64,000 nt of DNA from Glossina fuscipes (taxonomy: Eukaryota; Arthropoda; Insecta; Diptera; Glossinidae): contig NW_023998415.1 in NCBI RefSeq assembly GCF_014805625.2, positions 15,024,589-15,088,588 on the forward strand, given 5' to 3'. This document shows, piece by piece, positions 1 to 13,987 of the stretch. Below the pieces are notes generated by a model. The model saw nothing but the letters and a program-made list of their open reading frames with translations, had not been told where the DNA came from and searched no databases. The translations under genes and the position numbers were made by a program. Position 1 is the stretch's first letter, and the number at the start of each line of letters is the position of its first letter.

Positions 1-142
1 GTTTTTTTTTTTCATTTTTTCGCGACTCTCATGTCTCGTGACCAATAAACATCTGATTATAGATGTTAATCGTTCTGGGTAAAACAATGGAGGGAAGATG
101 TTGTAAATTTGTGCGATCAGATTCAGAAATGCATATGTACAC

Positions 143-170
143 AGATAGATAGATAGATAGATAGATAGAT
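143..170. repeat. (AGAT)n microsatellite
   Basis: Seven perfect AGAT units. Confidence 0.97.
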
Positions 171-1524
171 ACCTTAAGCATGATCAAGTCTGATGATCTA
201 TTAATCGTTTCAAATGCACATCTTATTTATCAATGAGTATTAAATTATCGCTTTGTACATTTTTAATGTCATTGTTAATATTTTTTAATGAAATAAATAT
301 ATATTTTTTTTTTTTGGGCATATGAACATTTGACGAAAAGGTTGCAACACAAAACTAGATAAAATGTTGTTTAGCATTGCATTTCAGAAATCGTTAATTG
401 ATAAAAATGAGAGACTTTCGCATCGCATAACATTTGATGCGATATGCAAAAGCATTACGTTTGGCAATTGTTGCATATGTTGTGTATGTTGTTCACTTTT
501 GTTTGTTTTCTTTTTTTTTTTTTTTTTTTTGTATTTATCGAATATCGAATAATATTACGAAAGTATTAGAGAGAAAATTCTTTCACGGTTGAAGGGAGGG
601 GTTAGGCCTGTGTAGGCAAAATTTCTCGCTCAGGCCAACTTCAAAGGGAAACACTTAGCCATGTTCGGTAAGTACATTTAACAACAATAGATATAAATAA
701 CCGCAGGTACGTGTATGTCTTTTTGTTGCTATGTAACGTAAAAGTGACAAACTTTTTATGGCTTTCTTGAGCGATAAATAACATAGCGATGCGCGGGTGT
801 TGAACGCACACGTTTGTTGTAATTTATGGATATTTAAAAAATAAAAAAAAATGAAAAAGAAAAAGAAAAAAGGAAGAAAAGAAAATTCGGTTTCAAGTTT
901 AAGCGTTAATTGAGTTGGTGTTCATATGAACGCATTTACGTACATATTCACAGATATATTAGCGCATGTCAGTTACCGTTATATACCGTTTTGAGTGTAA
1001 AAATGATTCGTGCAATAAAAAGCCATTGTATGCAATATTTTGTTTTGTTGTTGTTGGTGTTGTCGTTTCGTACCTCTTTTTTTTCATTTTTTATTTTTTA
1101 TTTTTTTTTTTTTATTGTCGCTGCTGTTTTCAAAAGTTATTAGCATCTGCGAACATACATATTTATTAAATGCGCATTAACCTGGTATGAGTTTGAGCAT
1201 ATATTTCAATTGGTACGATAACTGTTGTTGTTTTTATTGTTTGAATATTTATATATATATATATATATATGTGAGTGTACATACATTTTTTATGTAACGA
1301 TATCAAGGGATTGTCAGCTGTTGGTTCTGTGTTCACTCTCTTCCTGTTGTTTCTCTGATGAATCGATATTATCTGCAATTAAATGCCAAACGGAGTCGTA
1401 AGCGAGTAATGAATTGAATTACATGCAAGCACTGCTATGTATATGCATGCATGCGTCCACTGGTATGCGTGAAGGTAAAATGTGTAAATGTTTCTCCAAA
1501 CTTCTTCGTATATATACACATATA

Positions 1525-1557
<33 letters not shown>

Positions 1558-1787
1558 ATTTCTTTATATTATTATTATTATTAAAACATAAAAAAATATA
1601 TATATTTTTTTTTTAAATGTCTTTCATGTTCGCATACATGCCTATATATTTATAAACATGATGTTCTGATGTTCGCTGAATGTAGGTACATCCGTACATA
1701 ATATAAACATTGAACGAACAAATTAATGCATCCTATACTTGTTTGAAATGAATAGTAGGATGACAGTAGAAGCAGATGTGCTGACTT

Positions 1788-1823
<36 letters not shown>

Positions 1824-2807
1824 TTCAAAAAGAAGACCAAAATAACAAAGAGTTTTAGGAAAAGAAAAAATTCTTAGCAAAAATATAAAAGGAAGTGGCA
1901 ACTACATAGATACCATTCCATAAGCAGCAGCTATCATCGCATAATATAAACGAAAATATGCTATCGATTCAAAATTTTGACTTTACACAATGCTAATCAT
2001 CGTTATGTTAAGCAATCGAATGTTTAAGCTGTTGCTGTTGATGATCTGCTCGGTTACATAAAGTCTATGCTTTATCATTATATGACTAATTCAATTGACC
2101 TAAGGAGGCCTAAGTTGAATTCCTTGATGGCCCAACAAATTTCATAATTTCACTGTGTATGCACTGTGGACGGAGTTGAACCACCTTTTAAATTATAATC
2201 TTATGCCTATTGTGGCTGACATCTTTAAACCGCTTGCAATTACTTAGGGTAACGATTTATTTATTTATTTATTTTTATTTTTATTTTTTTTTTTTTTTTT
2301 TTTTTTTGTAGAACAATTACGAATGTCTTCCGTCATGCATCGATATTGTTTCTCTATACTATATACTATAAACTACTATGCTCTAAACTTTATTAAATGC
2401 TCCAAATGGCCAAGTAAATGACGAATGAATTTAAATAAAGATTCTCAAGTTTTTATTAAAAGATTCAACTCAGGGCCTTAAAGGTTTTCAAAAAAAAGCC
2501 ACCGTTACCGAATAATTATACTGTGTTGTGTTGCGTGTACGTGTGTGCTAGAGCTAAACAACTGAATTTGAAGAACAACCCTTGATGTCATTGTTTATTA
2601 ATATCTATTTAACGTAATATGTATATTGCAACGTGTGGCGGAAGCAGACTTTGCTACTAAACCACTTTTAAGCAGACGTTGTATATGACACATTAGTTCA
2701 CCTTTTTTGACACGAGACTCTTTCCACCCAACCAACCGCCTGTTTAACGCTACGGCGGTCGTTGGATGATGTTTATTAGAAATATTATCGATTTTATCTC
2801 TTTCTAA

Positions 2808-2809
<2 letters not shown>

Positions 2810-2842
<33 letters not shown>
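2810..2842. repeat. (CT)n microsatellite
   Basis: CT units with one TATCT interruption. Confidence 0.95.
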
Positions 2843-3136
2843 GCTGATTTTGTTAATGATTTTTCTTTCATTTCGAAGGGAGTTCCATTTAATTCACCTC
2901 CTTCGCTTAAGGAAATCACACATACATAGTGGATGTAGTTTGTAAAACATCAACCTACGCAAACGCATTCCATTTGTTTGTCTTATAAGCGCACGTTTAA
3001 TGCCTAGATCTGTATGTATATATATTATCGTGTCAGTGTGAGCTTTGTGTCATGTTTTTAACCTATAAATAATTTTCTATCTACAATCGAGGCGAGTGTT
3101 GTTTTTTTGTTTCTTGCTGACTGACTTATTTGTTTG

Positions 3137-3190
3137 TTGCTTCGTTTCTTCGTTTCTTCGTTTCTTCGTTTGTTTGTTTGTTTGTTCGTT
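3137..3190. repeat. (TTCGTTTC)n / (TTTG)n tandem repeat
   Basis: Four copies of an 8-bp TTCGTTTC unit pass into TTTG units, showing a repeat whose unit changed. Confidence 0.85.
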
Positions 3191-3654
3191 TAACTGTTAA
3201 AAGGCCCTAATAAGCGCGTTTTTTGTTACGTTGTTACGTTGACTCAGGAAATTTATAGTTATATGGAAAAGTTTCTGCCGATATGTTGTTTATTCAATCA
3301 AACATGAATCTAGTTTGCACGCATGCTTAAAGCTGTGCGTTAGCAGTAGTACGTTGTATGGGAGAAAGTGAAAAAGTGCATTTAAATTATGGTCACACTT
3401 TACGTTTTGCTGATGTTCACGGCAATAGACCTTGATTTTCTCTTCAACTGCAGCAGTTAATTCAATTGTTAATTAGCTTAAATATATTTATACTTCAGCT
3501 TGGTTGAGCAAGTAATCATACCATGCTATGTAATAAGTTTCTAAACATTAAATATCGAAGCTATCCTTTCAACAATTATTTCCTTGTTTCTTAAAACAAC
3601 AAGCAAGTAAAAACCAGTACGCCATGGCCCACGATTAAGTGGTAGGTAAACCAA

Positions 3655-3970
3655 TTCGTTTGATATAGTTATTCATAATGACCTTGTAAAATAAGTCGTT
3701 ATGTGCAAAGTGATCAACAAAGCGGTCCCATCTGAATAGAGTTCACTTTTGAGCCCAACCAAGTTAGTGTAACAAATATCTCAAAAATTGCGACCTATAG
3801 GTTGAATGCCAATATGCAAGATGGATGGGTAGACGGGCAGACGGATAGACAAACTTACACAAGCTAAAAGGAATCGATCTGAATCGATCGATATAATAAA
3901 AAGTAGGTAAGTATCTTACGTCCTCTTGGATGTTTCATACATCTGCAAAAACTTAACATACCGCTATTGA
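3655..3970 (+). repeat. Dispersed repeat family A, copy 1
   Basis: The shared core is ATATCTCAAAAATTGCGACC (3,776-3,795), then TATAGGTTGAATG, GACGG/AGACGG runs, GATCTGAATCGATCGATATA and an end of the form CATACATCTGCAAAAACTTA before CATACC. The same blocks recur in the same order at 7.1, 16.9, 29.6, 48.4, 55.9 and 60.3 kb. No coding sequence is visible. Confidence 0.75.
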
Positions 3971-6580
3971 TATAGCGTACATAAAAAAGTAGAAAAAATT
4001 AACGAATCGTTTTATGCTTTTCTTAGCCTTCCATTACCAGCATGGTTTTAATAATTAACAGTTTCCAAAAATGGTATTTATTTTGTAACGAAGACAGCGA
4101 CATATCTGTTTTACAAACAGCTCACCCGTGAAGTTTCCTCTTCTTGGTGGTGGAGCAAACTATAATCAACATAGTTGAATATATGCATAGGAATTCGACA
4201 GATTTTATTGCTTCTACTAAGCAACTAAAAATTGGATATAAATTTTTTTCGACTTGGCTATGAATTCCGGTACAAACGTATTCATTTTTTTCTCCTTTAC
4301 TCTGCTATTTCGCGCTACAACATAATACGTAAAAGATGTGATGCCGTCTTTGACAGATGCAGTATTAGACGCACTTTGGAGCGAAAAATCGCCGACGAAG
4401 GCGAATGAGGATAAATAAATGAGGATAAAGGATAATATTATGATGCCAGAAATGCAGGAGACGAAGATAAAGAAGAATACAAAATTTGTTGTAATAAAAA
4501 TCCATATCTATAACACATTTCAAAATTTTAAAGGTCACATACGAATTTCATACAATATCTTTCAATTAACTTTGTCTATAACGATACGTAGAGGATGGTT
4601 GCTAAGTTAACCCTAACGTCTAATGTTGACAAGAAGTTCTTTGCGTCCTTTTGATTGAAAATTGATTTTTTTTTCATTTAAATTCTTGAAAGGCAGACAA
4701 AATTCAATATTTTTGAAATATACTACGTGTTTCAACAGCTGAAGATATGTGCATTGAATTAACTTTTTCGTTCGTATATTCAAATTTTCACTAGTTAGTC
4801 TATGAGTCGTGGAGAGAAATATTTCTCCAGTGTTATATTTTCTTAGTGTTTATGAAAAAAAAATAATCTTCTTCTTCTTCTTCTTCTAAATACCTAAGTA
4901 TACGTTTAATAATCTGCTCAACTTTTATTCATTCAATTACTCTTCTGTTGATCCCAAAGAAAAAAAAAAAAAAAAAAAAAAAATTTCAAAAGAATTCTTT
5001 CTTACTATGAGTACATTGTGATATGATTCGTTATAAAAGCTGGCGGTCCGATTAGGGTTAAAAGGCTTAAAGTAGTTGCATTAATTTTAAACAGTGGATT
5101 AAATAGATGCATCAATCGTTTACTTGCATATATAATATTCTGATCAGCATTGAGGTTAAATGTGTCACCGCAAGATGCGTTTCGAAAGACTTTAATACGA
5201 TTGGCTATTTATTCTAAAACTTTTAATTGAAAATGCAATAAAGTTTCACCAAACTCGCCTTCAGTATTTTGGAGTAGTGTAAGAAAACGCCCCGCGAAAG
5301 CTAAAAATTATATCTCGAAAACCATAACAGAGATATTATTATATGTGAAAGCGTGCAAGAAACAAAGGCTCGCGTATTTGCATTGTTAGCAATAAGTTCT
5401 TACGCAGCAAATAAATTTACATTAACGCAATAGGGAAGAGAGAAACTTAGAGAGTAAGTCAGAAGCCAATAGAGATCGCTAGTTAAAACATACAATGTAT
5501 CGCGTTCACCTGATATCGTTCGCTTCACTTTTCCTTAGACACTTATGGCTGGCTGTCACAGCTTCCATCCGAATCAGAATTAGCATTTACTGTATGCTTG
5601 TATGTGTGCATTTGTTTGCGAAATTGTTTTCACAATTGTTGTTTGGCAAATGATTGCTGAAAGATTGGACTCGGGCCTTCACTAATCATTCTTAATTATG
5701 AAATTTGTGCTGTAAGTAAACTAGTCAGCACGCATGTTTTCATGAACCTTGCAACCTTACCTCACGTGCTCATGCGTTTTAAGTTTTTTTGCTGTTTTTT
5801 TTTTTTTTTTTTTGGCTTTTTGTTTCTTTTTTTTTTTGTATTTTCGAAAAAAGCAAAAAAAAAAATAAAAAATACAAAACATCTGTCTGTCAGCACACAC
5901 ATCCTGATGTCACAACTGCTCTTCAGGTTAAGAGACAAAAACAAAAAAAGAAGAAAAATAATAATAAAAATGAATTAAAAAACAAAACGCACACCACAAT
6001 GACTACTTATTCAATATTAAGGACAAATGTTTATTAATATTCGTGTGTAAATGGTGTGTGGCTGCATGCTCACAATAAATGTCTTTTAATGTATATATAT
6101 ATATATTTTTAAAGAAAGATCAATTTTAATATACACAAAAGGCGATAACAACAAATAAAACAACAGCGAAAATGAAAGAAAACAATAAGAAATATTATGG
6201 CAGCTGATGATCTTTAATGATTATCGCTTACGGTGATCCTGTTCGATCAGTCTTCATTGCATACAGGCCTTGTATTTAAGGGTTAAATATTTAAAAAAAA
6301 AAATATTTTAATCACATCTCTACATATAAATATTAAAAAAATACATATATATATATATATATATATATAGTATTTCTTCTTATTTTATTTGTGATAATTG
6401 TGCCTACAACATGTCGGCGTGACTAACGATTATTGGTTTTCTGTTATTTTTTATTTCGGAAACAGAAAACAAAAAATAATCAAACGCTTTAAACGCTTTG
6501 GTCTTAATTGGGCTGCTAATGAGCATTATTGATGGTAATTTATATAATATAAATAAATAGACAAATGAATAAATAAATAA

Positions 6581-6617
<37 letters not shown>

Positions 6618-7039
6618 CACACCATATAAAAAAATATCATATAAATATTAATTAAATACGAATTCCAGTCAATTGCTATGCAAAAAATTTAGTTAGCTAT
6701 TGCATGCAGTTTTGCAACATATCCCCGGTAGTAGTAAGCATTTTTCAATTTTTTTGTTTTGAGTGCGTATCTCCCATCTGCGATGTACTTACCTAATCGG
6801 TTAACTAAGGGCAATGAAGCGCGCGTAAGTTACGATTTACTCTTTATCGCAAAATGTGATCCTATTGAAATACATCTAAATCGGGAGAATGCATCCGAAC
6901 GAGCACTGGTTTACTTATTTCATGCCATTAGTTTCAATGGGATAGTAGTCAATGAGATACATTTGTTTATTTTCACTTAGGACAAAGCATTTTTCAATTT
7001 TTATAATAAGGGATCCAGGGCCGATTATTCAATACCATA
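3971..7039. other. No gene seen: AT-rich DNA with simple repeats
   Basis: Holds a (TTC)n tract at 4,868-4,887, a 25-base A run at 4,959, mirror T/A runs at 5,795-5,870 and three (AT)n tracts. A 63-codon frame at 4,419 and a 73-codon frame at 6,759 have no recognisable motif. Confidence 0.65.
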
Positions 7040-7352
7040 CGTCACCTGACAGTTATTCATATAACGATCTTTCAACGTAAAACATTATACATAGGAATTG
7101 GTTAAAAAAGTGATCCGATCCGAATTATTTTCAATAAATAACCTTCTCTCCCGGGCCAAAGCACCTCAGCTTACTTTGTATAAATATCTCAAAAATTACC
7201 GCTAATAGGTTGAACGCAAAAGTTTAAGACGGACAGACGGAGAGTTGGAAAGGGAAGCGTAAATCGCGTCAGAATCACGGTCTATATAATAAAAGATCGA
7301 CCTATCTCAAGTCCTTGTGGGTGTCGCATGAAATTACACAAACTTAATGCCA
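7040..7352 (+). repeat. Dispersed repeat family A, copy 2
   Basis: This copy has AAATATCTCAAAAATTACCG, TAGGTTGAACGCAAAAG, GACGGACAGACGGAG, GGTCTATATAATAAAAGATC, CTATCTCAAGTCCTTGTGGG and ACACAAACTTAATGCC. The upstream GTGATCCGATCCGAATT block also fits the family. Confidence 0.75.
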
Positions 7353-8376
7353 GAGAAGTGGGGTAGAGCACAATTAGTGTAAAAGTCCCGGGAAGAATCT
7401 GCATTAAATTTTTGCTTTAAAAAAGAAAGTTTGGATACGAAAATGTTGAAAGCGTCAATGACAGTGGACTGGACTGAAACGTCAATGTCGACCGATAAAC
7501 AACATGAACGTCGAGAATTTGATGTTCAGATATTAGACGCGTCTCACAGCAATACATTTTCTTGCATTGAATTGCAAGACTTGCAATTGAAATTTAATTT
7601 ACACTGTTCCAGAACCTTCCTACTCGCCCTATTTACCTTCGTCGTCTTTTCGCCCTTCCTCGAAATTCAAACAAAAAAAAAAAAAAGCGAGGACTTTTTA
7701 AACCATGTCAGCTATCACGCTGCCCAGCTAAAAGGAGACACTATCGGTTTGAAGAAACCCGCGCGAAAGCAACAATAGATTTCAGTAACCCGTTCCAAAC
7801 GTAGCATATCGTACAGAGCCAGAAGGGCAAATAGTGTTTTGTAGTGCTTACAAAAGACCGATTCAAAGGAAAATTGTACTCGATCGCCTGGTCGATCCAA
7901 AGGAGCATAACCGCTGTAGAAGATAATGTCCGTAAAAAGCCACTAGACTTTATTAACCTTTATGCGCATGCCTGGAAATTCCAAGAATTTAAAAATTAAA
8001 ATCTTTGGTTATTTTGCGTAAGGCTCACAAGATTTTTTTCAACAAATACCCTAAGTGACAACGTTTTGTCATCTCCCTTTCAAATAATTTCACAGGGAGA
8101 GAGGGAAAGAGTCGAACATGTACCTATCACCTATATCTGGAAATCTTCGCTGTGTGTGTATGAATATCGACCTATTGATTCAATTATTTTTAGGGCTACT
8201 CTCAAATGCCATCACTCGGGGTCACTAATTGCAAGTCATGGGCCGATGGAGACCATAGGTACGGTATGGCACAGAATGACCGAGAACTCATCTGTCAGTT
8301 TGCTCTTATAAGGGTAAAGCACGTGTATTTCGTTAAGATGTAACCGTCTGTGGAGTATCCGTGGGACAAAAATTTA
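7353..8376. other. No gene seen: unrecognised moderately balanced DNA
   Basis: The base composition is less skewed than usual here. A 115-codon plus frame (7,431-7,778) and an 81-codon frame (8,066-8,311) show no known motif. The stretch precedes the possible LINE tail at 8.4 kb (minus) and could include its 3' UTR. Confidence 0.55.
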
Positions 8377-8505
8377 AAATCTCCTCATATCCTCGGAACT
8401 AGTTAGCTCGGCAATGACATGTGTCTCCGTCTCTGCAACCTCGGCAAAGCGGCAAATTAAGAGTATCAGTAGATCGATATTTAGACAGACAGTGAGGATT
8501 TTCTG
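8377..8505 (-). pseudogene. Possible tail of an RNase H-type LINE protein
   Basis: A minus-strand frame reads QKILTVCLNIDLLILLICRF and then EVAETETHVIAELTSSEDMR before a stop at 8,377. It resembles the segment after RNase H in LINEs of the type seen at 46 kb (ILTGHCxxNxHL, then CRFC, ETxEH, CEC). Only the first Cys and the His of the zinc knuckle remain. Both Cys partners have changed, so the call rests on spacing and a few residues and could be wrong. Confidence 0.3.
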
Positions 8506-11207
8506 GCACAGCTGTTACAAATGTTCAGAGACAATTGTAAGACACCCAGACCTAAGAGACAACGGTACCTTGAATTAAGAATAGCGGCATCTTTTTGTGG
8601 GCAATTTCCGAATTAATGTATAACAAGTCTTGCTTTCATCTCTCTTATCTCTCTCATCTCTCTGTATAGCTCTGTAAATATTCTTAATCAGTATCTTTTC
8701 CAAGCTTAAGAACAACATATTGTTATGAAAATCCCAAATGCAGTTCATTCTCATAAAAAAATAGGAAATTGCCTAGAGAGGGGAAACCCAAGTGAACATT
8801 CACGACACGAGTCGGGGAAAACGTTTAGCGGAAAAGGAGGTTAACGAATTAAAAACTAAGCCATAAACTTAGGTAATAGTAAAAATGTATATAAATATAT
8901 TATTTGCGGAACGCAGAGTCAGTCGGACAAGAACATTCGAAACATGAATCGAAAAAGAATATCAGAGCTGAGTAGTCGAGAGTATTGCCAAAGTAAAAAG
9001 TGAATAGTCCTACCATTAAAAAAATTGATTGTAAATAAAAGAGTCTTGTGGTGCAAACAAGTGCAAGTGTGTTTCTCTTAAAAAGTATATCCACGATCTA
9101 CTGGTACGAACCGTTTCCGAGAAAGGCGATTTTCATAACAATATTTTATGAATTGTGAGATTGACTTCTTTTGTTTATAGTGGACGTGGATTTCGTAAGG
9201 ATTATATTCAGTTTCAACTTTGATCTCTTGCCATTAACTATTTAAAATTTTGCGAACACGAGCTTAAGAAATTGGCGGACTCGGGAATCAATTATAACGT
9301 GTAGTAGTTTATAAGGTGTTCCGCCTCAGAGAAATTAAAAAACCTCGCTATCGTTTGTCACACTAAAAGTTTAACTTTTTTTCAATCGCCTGCCTTATGT
9401 TCGTAAGAGAGATAGAAAGAAATGAAAAGAAGAAATTTGTTCACTTGTTCGTCAAAGTAGAGAATATATCTGCAGTAAAATAATTTCCAGCAGCTAACAA
9501 CAATATCATGAATAAAGCCAAAGTAATTTAGTAAATTCCTGCTAAATGAATCAAACATAAACAGAAAATGCATTCTTTATATATATATGTATACATATTT
9601 TATATATAGAATATATATATATGTGTGCCCATCTATAATAATACACATTAAATTGCGTACGGATACATGTACATGTATATACATTATAAACATACAAACA
9701 TAATACCGAGAACAAAACTTTCTCACATAACAAATCCAGATCAATATACGCAAGAGACGCAGAACACGAAAACAAACACAACATTGTTTGGGGATAAAGA
9801 TGAAACGGACAGATAAAGAAATGTTGTTGCTTTTATTGTAATATTGTCGATATTTGTATAAAAACATTGGAAAGAATAAAAAGAACATAATATAAAACGG
9901 TATGTTCAATATACACATACATACATGTACGAAAAAAACAAAAAAAAAAAAAAATGGATAAATAAAAGAAAACAGGCTCATACCCAAATTTAAACACCGA
10001 CTTTGGTGAGTAAAATGGAATGAGTTGAAACTGACGGCAATGTTATGTAAAAAAAAAGAAAAAAAAAAAAAAAAAAACGAAAAAAATAATGTTCAATACA
10101 TAAAAAATCAAAGAGAAATTACACATACATGAACACACACATGTACACAAAGCAAAGTATACACTTGTATTATATTACATATATATACATATATATATAT
10201 CTATACATACAATACATATACAATATGTATATACTTTAGAGACAGTTGGGAAAGAATTTATATATTTTTTAAAAAATACTGAAACCTTTGCCTTTTTTTC
10301 AGTGGATTTAAATAAACACTTGCCCTAGTATATGTGCTGGTGTGTGATAACTGATGAATACCTGCTTTTGAGTTAAATCGCTTCCATATTTTTTTTTTTT
10401 TTTTCCCTGCCCGTTTTAATACAGAGCCAAACTTAAGCGAAGGCTTTTAAATAAAGCAAATGAAAAGTAATAAATCAATAAAATGATATAAAAAAAAAAA
10501 ACAAAAGTTCTGAATAAATACATAAAACAGCTTTTGAATAAAAATATAAGTGAAGGAAAAGCAGAGAGAAAAAAATTTATATATAACAAAACAACAACGT
10601 ATATTAAAATAATAATAATAATAATAATAATAATGAACAAAGAAAAAAAAAAAGAAGAAGAAGAAGAAGAATACTATATACAAAATAAAAAAAAAGCAGT
10701 TGCGAAAGACAGCTGTAATCACTTGAAGACGACTCACTGATACTCACTCCATTGCCATCCAGTCCAGTATATTTAAGATTAATTTTTTTCATAACCCAAG
10801 ACGGCGCGATTGACAACAATGTCGTGATTGACAAAACGACGAAATCTCTGAAACATTCATTTTTCGACTCTGTTTTTTTTTTTTTTTTTAATCAAATTTC
10901 GAATACCACTAACAAACCTCTAATATTCTAACTTATCTAAGATGATGGCAACCAACCATGGATAGACCTATCGAAAAATCAATAAACCGGTTCAAATTCT
11001 TACTTCTATATTTTATAACTGCATCACCTTTCCAACACATTCTTCTCTGACCTACACAAACTGTATGATAAACTCATTCTATCCTATCCTATAATGTTGA
11101 AAAAAAAAAAAAAAAAATGAGAAGAAAAATGATAACAATATATAGTACAATAATACGTCCATACAATAAAGCTTCATTGACGATGTTGTTGCTTTTGATA
11201 GAGCTGG

Positions 11208-11278
11208 TGATGACGACAGTGACGACGACGACGATGATGATGATGATGACGATGATGATGACGATGACGATGACGATG
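11208..11278. repeat. (GAC)n/(GAT)n trinucleotide tract
   Basis: Mixed GAC and GAT triplets, 70 bp. Frames on both strands give Met/Thr or Ser/Val runs and are not genes. Confidence 0.95.
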
Positions 11279-11452
11279 CTTTTTGTAAAAAGCCGATAAA
11301 ACACGTCCAACAATTTATTTTAAATAAAAGGAAAGCAAATATTATGTACGGCATGCATAAATATATTTGTGCATATATTTTCAATTCAAATACATGAGTT
11401 TCTCAACTTGCGAGGAATTTTCGAGATACTACGTTTTACCAAAAACTGATAA

Positions 11453-11475
11453 CAGCAGCAGCAGCAGCAGCAGCA
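11453..11475. repeat. (CAG)n tract
   Basis: Seven CAG units. No flanking coding sequence is recognisable. Confidence 0.9.
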
Positions 11476-11770
11476 TTGTTTTTGTCATTTTGCTAGAAAA
11501 GAAAAAGAAGAGAAAATTTAGTTCGGTTTGCTTTGCATCTGCATGCGAGAAGAAACAAATTTTTTTTTTTTTTTTTTGACGCCTATTAACTTAACATTTC
11601 CACATCCACTACGATTTTAAAGAGTTCCACGAGTTTTTCAAGAAAACCGTAATTCTTTCGTTTGGTAGGAGCCAACAGTTTCTGTTAAGCCAAATTATGT
11701 AACGGAGAATATAAAAATATTATTGTTGTTAGAGATCCCTCTCTAATCGTCGATGGGAAGTCAAGAATAG

Positions 11771-11803
<33 letters not shown>

Positions 11804-12019
11804 GACTTTAAGTTAATTAAGTCTGCTCTCGCTCACTTGTGTAATATTTTCAAAATTTTCTTTATTTTACGAGTCCGGTTACTTTGTGGTTGATATTTCC
11901 TTAAACGAACCACGCCTATTTTTAAGTTTAATTTTCGTAGTTCAACTCGGACTATGTATAATCAGTTAAAGACATCCATAAATATTTTTTTGCGGTTTAA
12001 CGTGCTCATAATAACAATT

Positions 12020-12125
12020 GTTGTATGGACAGATTGATACGCTAATTGGCTTGGCTAAGTCGACCGAGAAGTCCGCGCTGATCAATAAGTTTACTTACTT
12101 TATGAATATTACAGAGAGAATATAT
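12020..12125 (+). repeat. Partial dispersed repeat (family B style)
   Basis: TATGGACAGATTGATACGC, GGCTTGGCTAAGTCGACCG and GCTGATCAATAAGTTTACTT resemble the block of fly repeats that reads GGACGGACAGAC, GGCTAAATCGACTCAG, CTGATCAAGAATATATA. Shorter scraps of the same kind are at 20,395-20,460, 38,560-38,640, 41,760-41,810 and 54,590-54,640. Confidence 0.4.
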
Positions 12126-13259
12126 GGCAAATAGTCTATACCGTCCCTGAAGTAGTGAAAACAAAATTGTCTTTAGATGCTTAACGTTAGACGGCATAAA
12201 TTTTATGCGCAGATAATCATTATGACTTCTCTGAATGCGTGCAATGTAATATAATCACTGTGACTGTGTACAGTGTCAACATGTTTGAAAGAAATCAAAC
12301 TTCTGCGAAATTTGAATGAGATAAGCACTTTTCCTGTCTCTCCCTTACAAACTCAGTTTGTACCAAACACTCTTTGCTAAAATGTAAAAGCCGAAGAATT
12401 TATTACAAAGACCGATTTTATCCATTGTTGTCCATATGAGAAGGGCTGTGATGCGATGATGCGCGTCATCACACAACATCCAAGTTTTCATGATACCCAC
12501 ACCGCCCAATCGATAAGAATAAACTCGATTTGTCTTCCCGCATATTCATCGTAGTATACTTTTATTATTACCATACTTTTGAATCATATTGGACTCTTCC
12601 GAGGACTATCGAATCGAGGGAGGCTTCGTTCAAATTTCCATTTGTAGCGATATTTCGTTCAGAATATACGACGTATGATACGCTATGTAGGCTATTAAGC
12701 TATTAAGCTATAAGCATAAGTCTCTTATTGTTAGCTATCATATAAAGAGTGAACTTATATAGAAACATATGCAGATATCTACGTAGATATGTTTTGATAA
12801 CATTTCGTCATTCTCGTTGTAATACGAGATATAATTGGTTAAGAGGACTGCCCACACACACACAGAGGGAATAATCGAACTAAAACCGCTACTTTATCAA
12901 TAAGTTCCATTCAATTCGAAAAGTATTCGAATATTTTCTCCCTATTTATTCATTCGTATAACACTGCGTGTACAATTAATTACTCTTTTATCGAAAGAGG
13001 AATTATTTTTGAAAAATTCTTAAATAGTTCGCAAGCCGGTCTCTCACTCTTCTCACTGACTAAATTATGCACTTCGATAAATGATAAATGACAGCAAAGA
13101 GAAAAAAGTGCTGCAACATCAGACGTTTGCATAGAATGGCCGTCTAATTGATAAAGTCTATGATGCATTTTAACTATGTGTTAAACACATTTGGGAAGCT
13201 TAATACACTTATTATGTTTATTGAAGCATATGCCGGGAAAATGGGATAAAACTTTTTTA
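12126..13259. other. No gene seen
   Basis: Ordinary AT-rich DNA. The 62-codon minus frame at 12,980-13,168 has no motif. Confidence 0.6.
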
Positions 13260-13885
13260 TTATACCCATCACCGTCATCATGTCTGTTGTAAACATTGTC
13301 CTGACCGCAAACATGTAGGTATCGACTTCAAATTTGACAGAAACACTGGAAATTCTTGCATTCAGGTTGGTATTGAAAATCGGCCAAATCGATCGACAAA
13401 ACCACGTAAACTGAGAATCTCTCTATTTTTCAGGAAAAGAATGAAAAATTGCTTTGTTGCTATAGCAAAGAAATTTTCTACAAAGTTGATCGCATATTCT
13501 ATGGGCGAAGCTATCTGTGCATCTGTGCACAAAAATTGGAAAAAATTAACCACGCCCATCCAATATTATAGTGTATCAAAATTGAATTAATTTTTCACTA
13601 CCTTTAGAACACGCAGAAGCAAGCTTCAAAAACCCCATAAAGTATGTAAGCTCTTGAATGCCCCTAAACATATTCCATCTGTTCGTCTGTCCATCTAGCT
13701 GTTTGCGCAACTTTGTCATATTTGTGGTAAACAAACATTCTCTACTTTAGCGAGAATAAAACTATCGCCTAAAAGTTTGCAAAAGAATGTGGAATTGACC
13801 TAAACTTTTCAAAGGGCACGCCTTTAACGCCCACATGCCTCTACGACAAAAACGTTTATTTTGAAATTAGAAGGAATCACCTGCC
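13260..13885 (+). repeat. Dispersed repeat family B, running into an assembly gap
   Basis: It shares GGTTGGTATTGAAAATCGGC, GCATATTCTATGGGCGA and GCACAAAAATTGGAAAAAAT with the copy at 22.0-22.3 kb. A second stretch from 13,620 holds GTTCGTCTGTCCATCTAGC and GCACGCCTTTAACGCCCACA, of the same style. The right end is lost in the gap at 13,888. Confidence 0.55.
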
Positions 13886-13887
13886 CC

Positions 13888-13987
13888 NNNNNNNNNNNNN
13901 NNNNNNNNNNNNNNNNNNNNNNNNNNNNNNNNNNNNNNNNNNNNNNNNNNNNNNNNNNNNNNNNNNNNNNNNNNNNNNNNNNNNNNN
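13888..13987. other. Assembly gap (100 N)
   Basis: Exactly 100 N, the usual placeholder for a gap of unknown size. It interrupts repeat family B. Confidence 0.99.

Larger units (their letters stand above)
1..3654. other. No gene seen: AT-rich DNA with simple repeats
   Basis: This holds the AGAT, (AT)n, (CT)n and TTCGTTTC tracts, plus T runs of 15-28 bases near 521, 1,541, 1,791 and 2,286. Short frames here are low-complexity Phe/Lys/Ser runs. No splice-flanked coding block was recognised. Confidence 0.7.
8506..12019. other. No gene seen: AT-rich DNA, many A/T runs and trinucleotide tracts
   Basis: Contains long A runs (9,941, 10,053), a T run (10,390), AAT and AAG tracts at 10,611-10,671, the GAC/GAT and CAG tracts and a 29-base T run at 11,774. 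No coding block was recognised. Confidence 0.65.

Noticed and set aside
7431..7778. 115-codon plus-strand frame
   Set aside because: Contains a Lys run from an A tract and no known motif. Probably chance.
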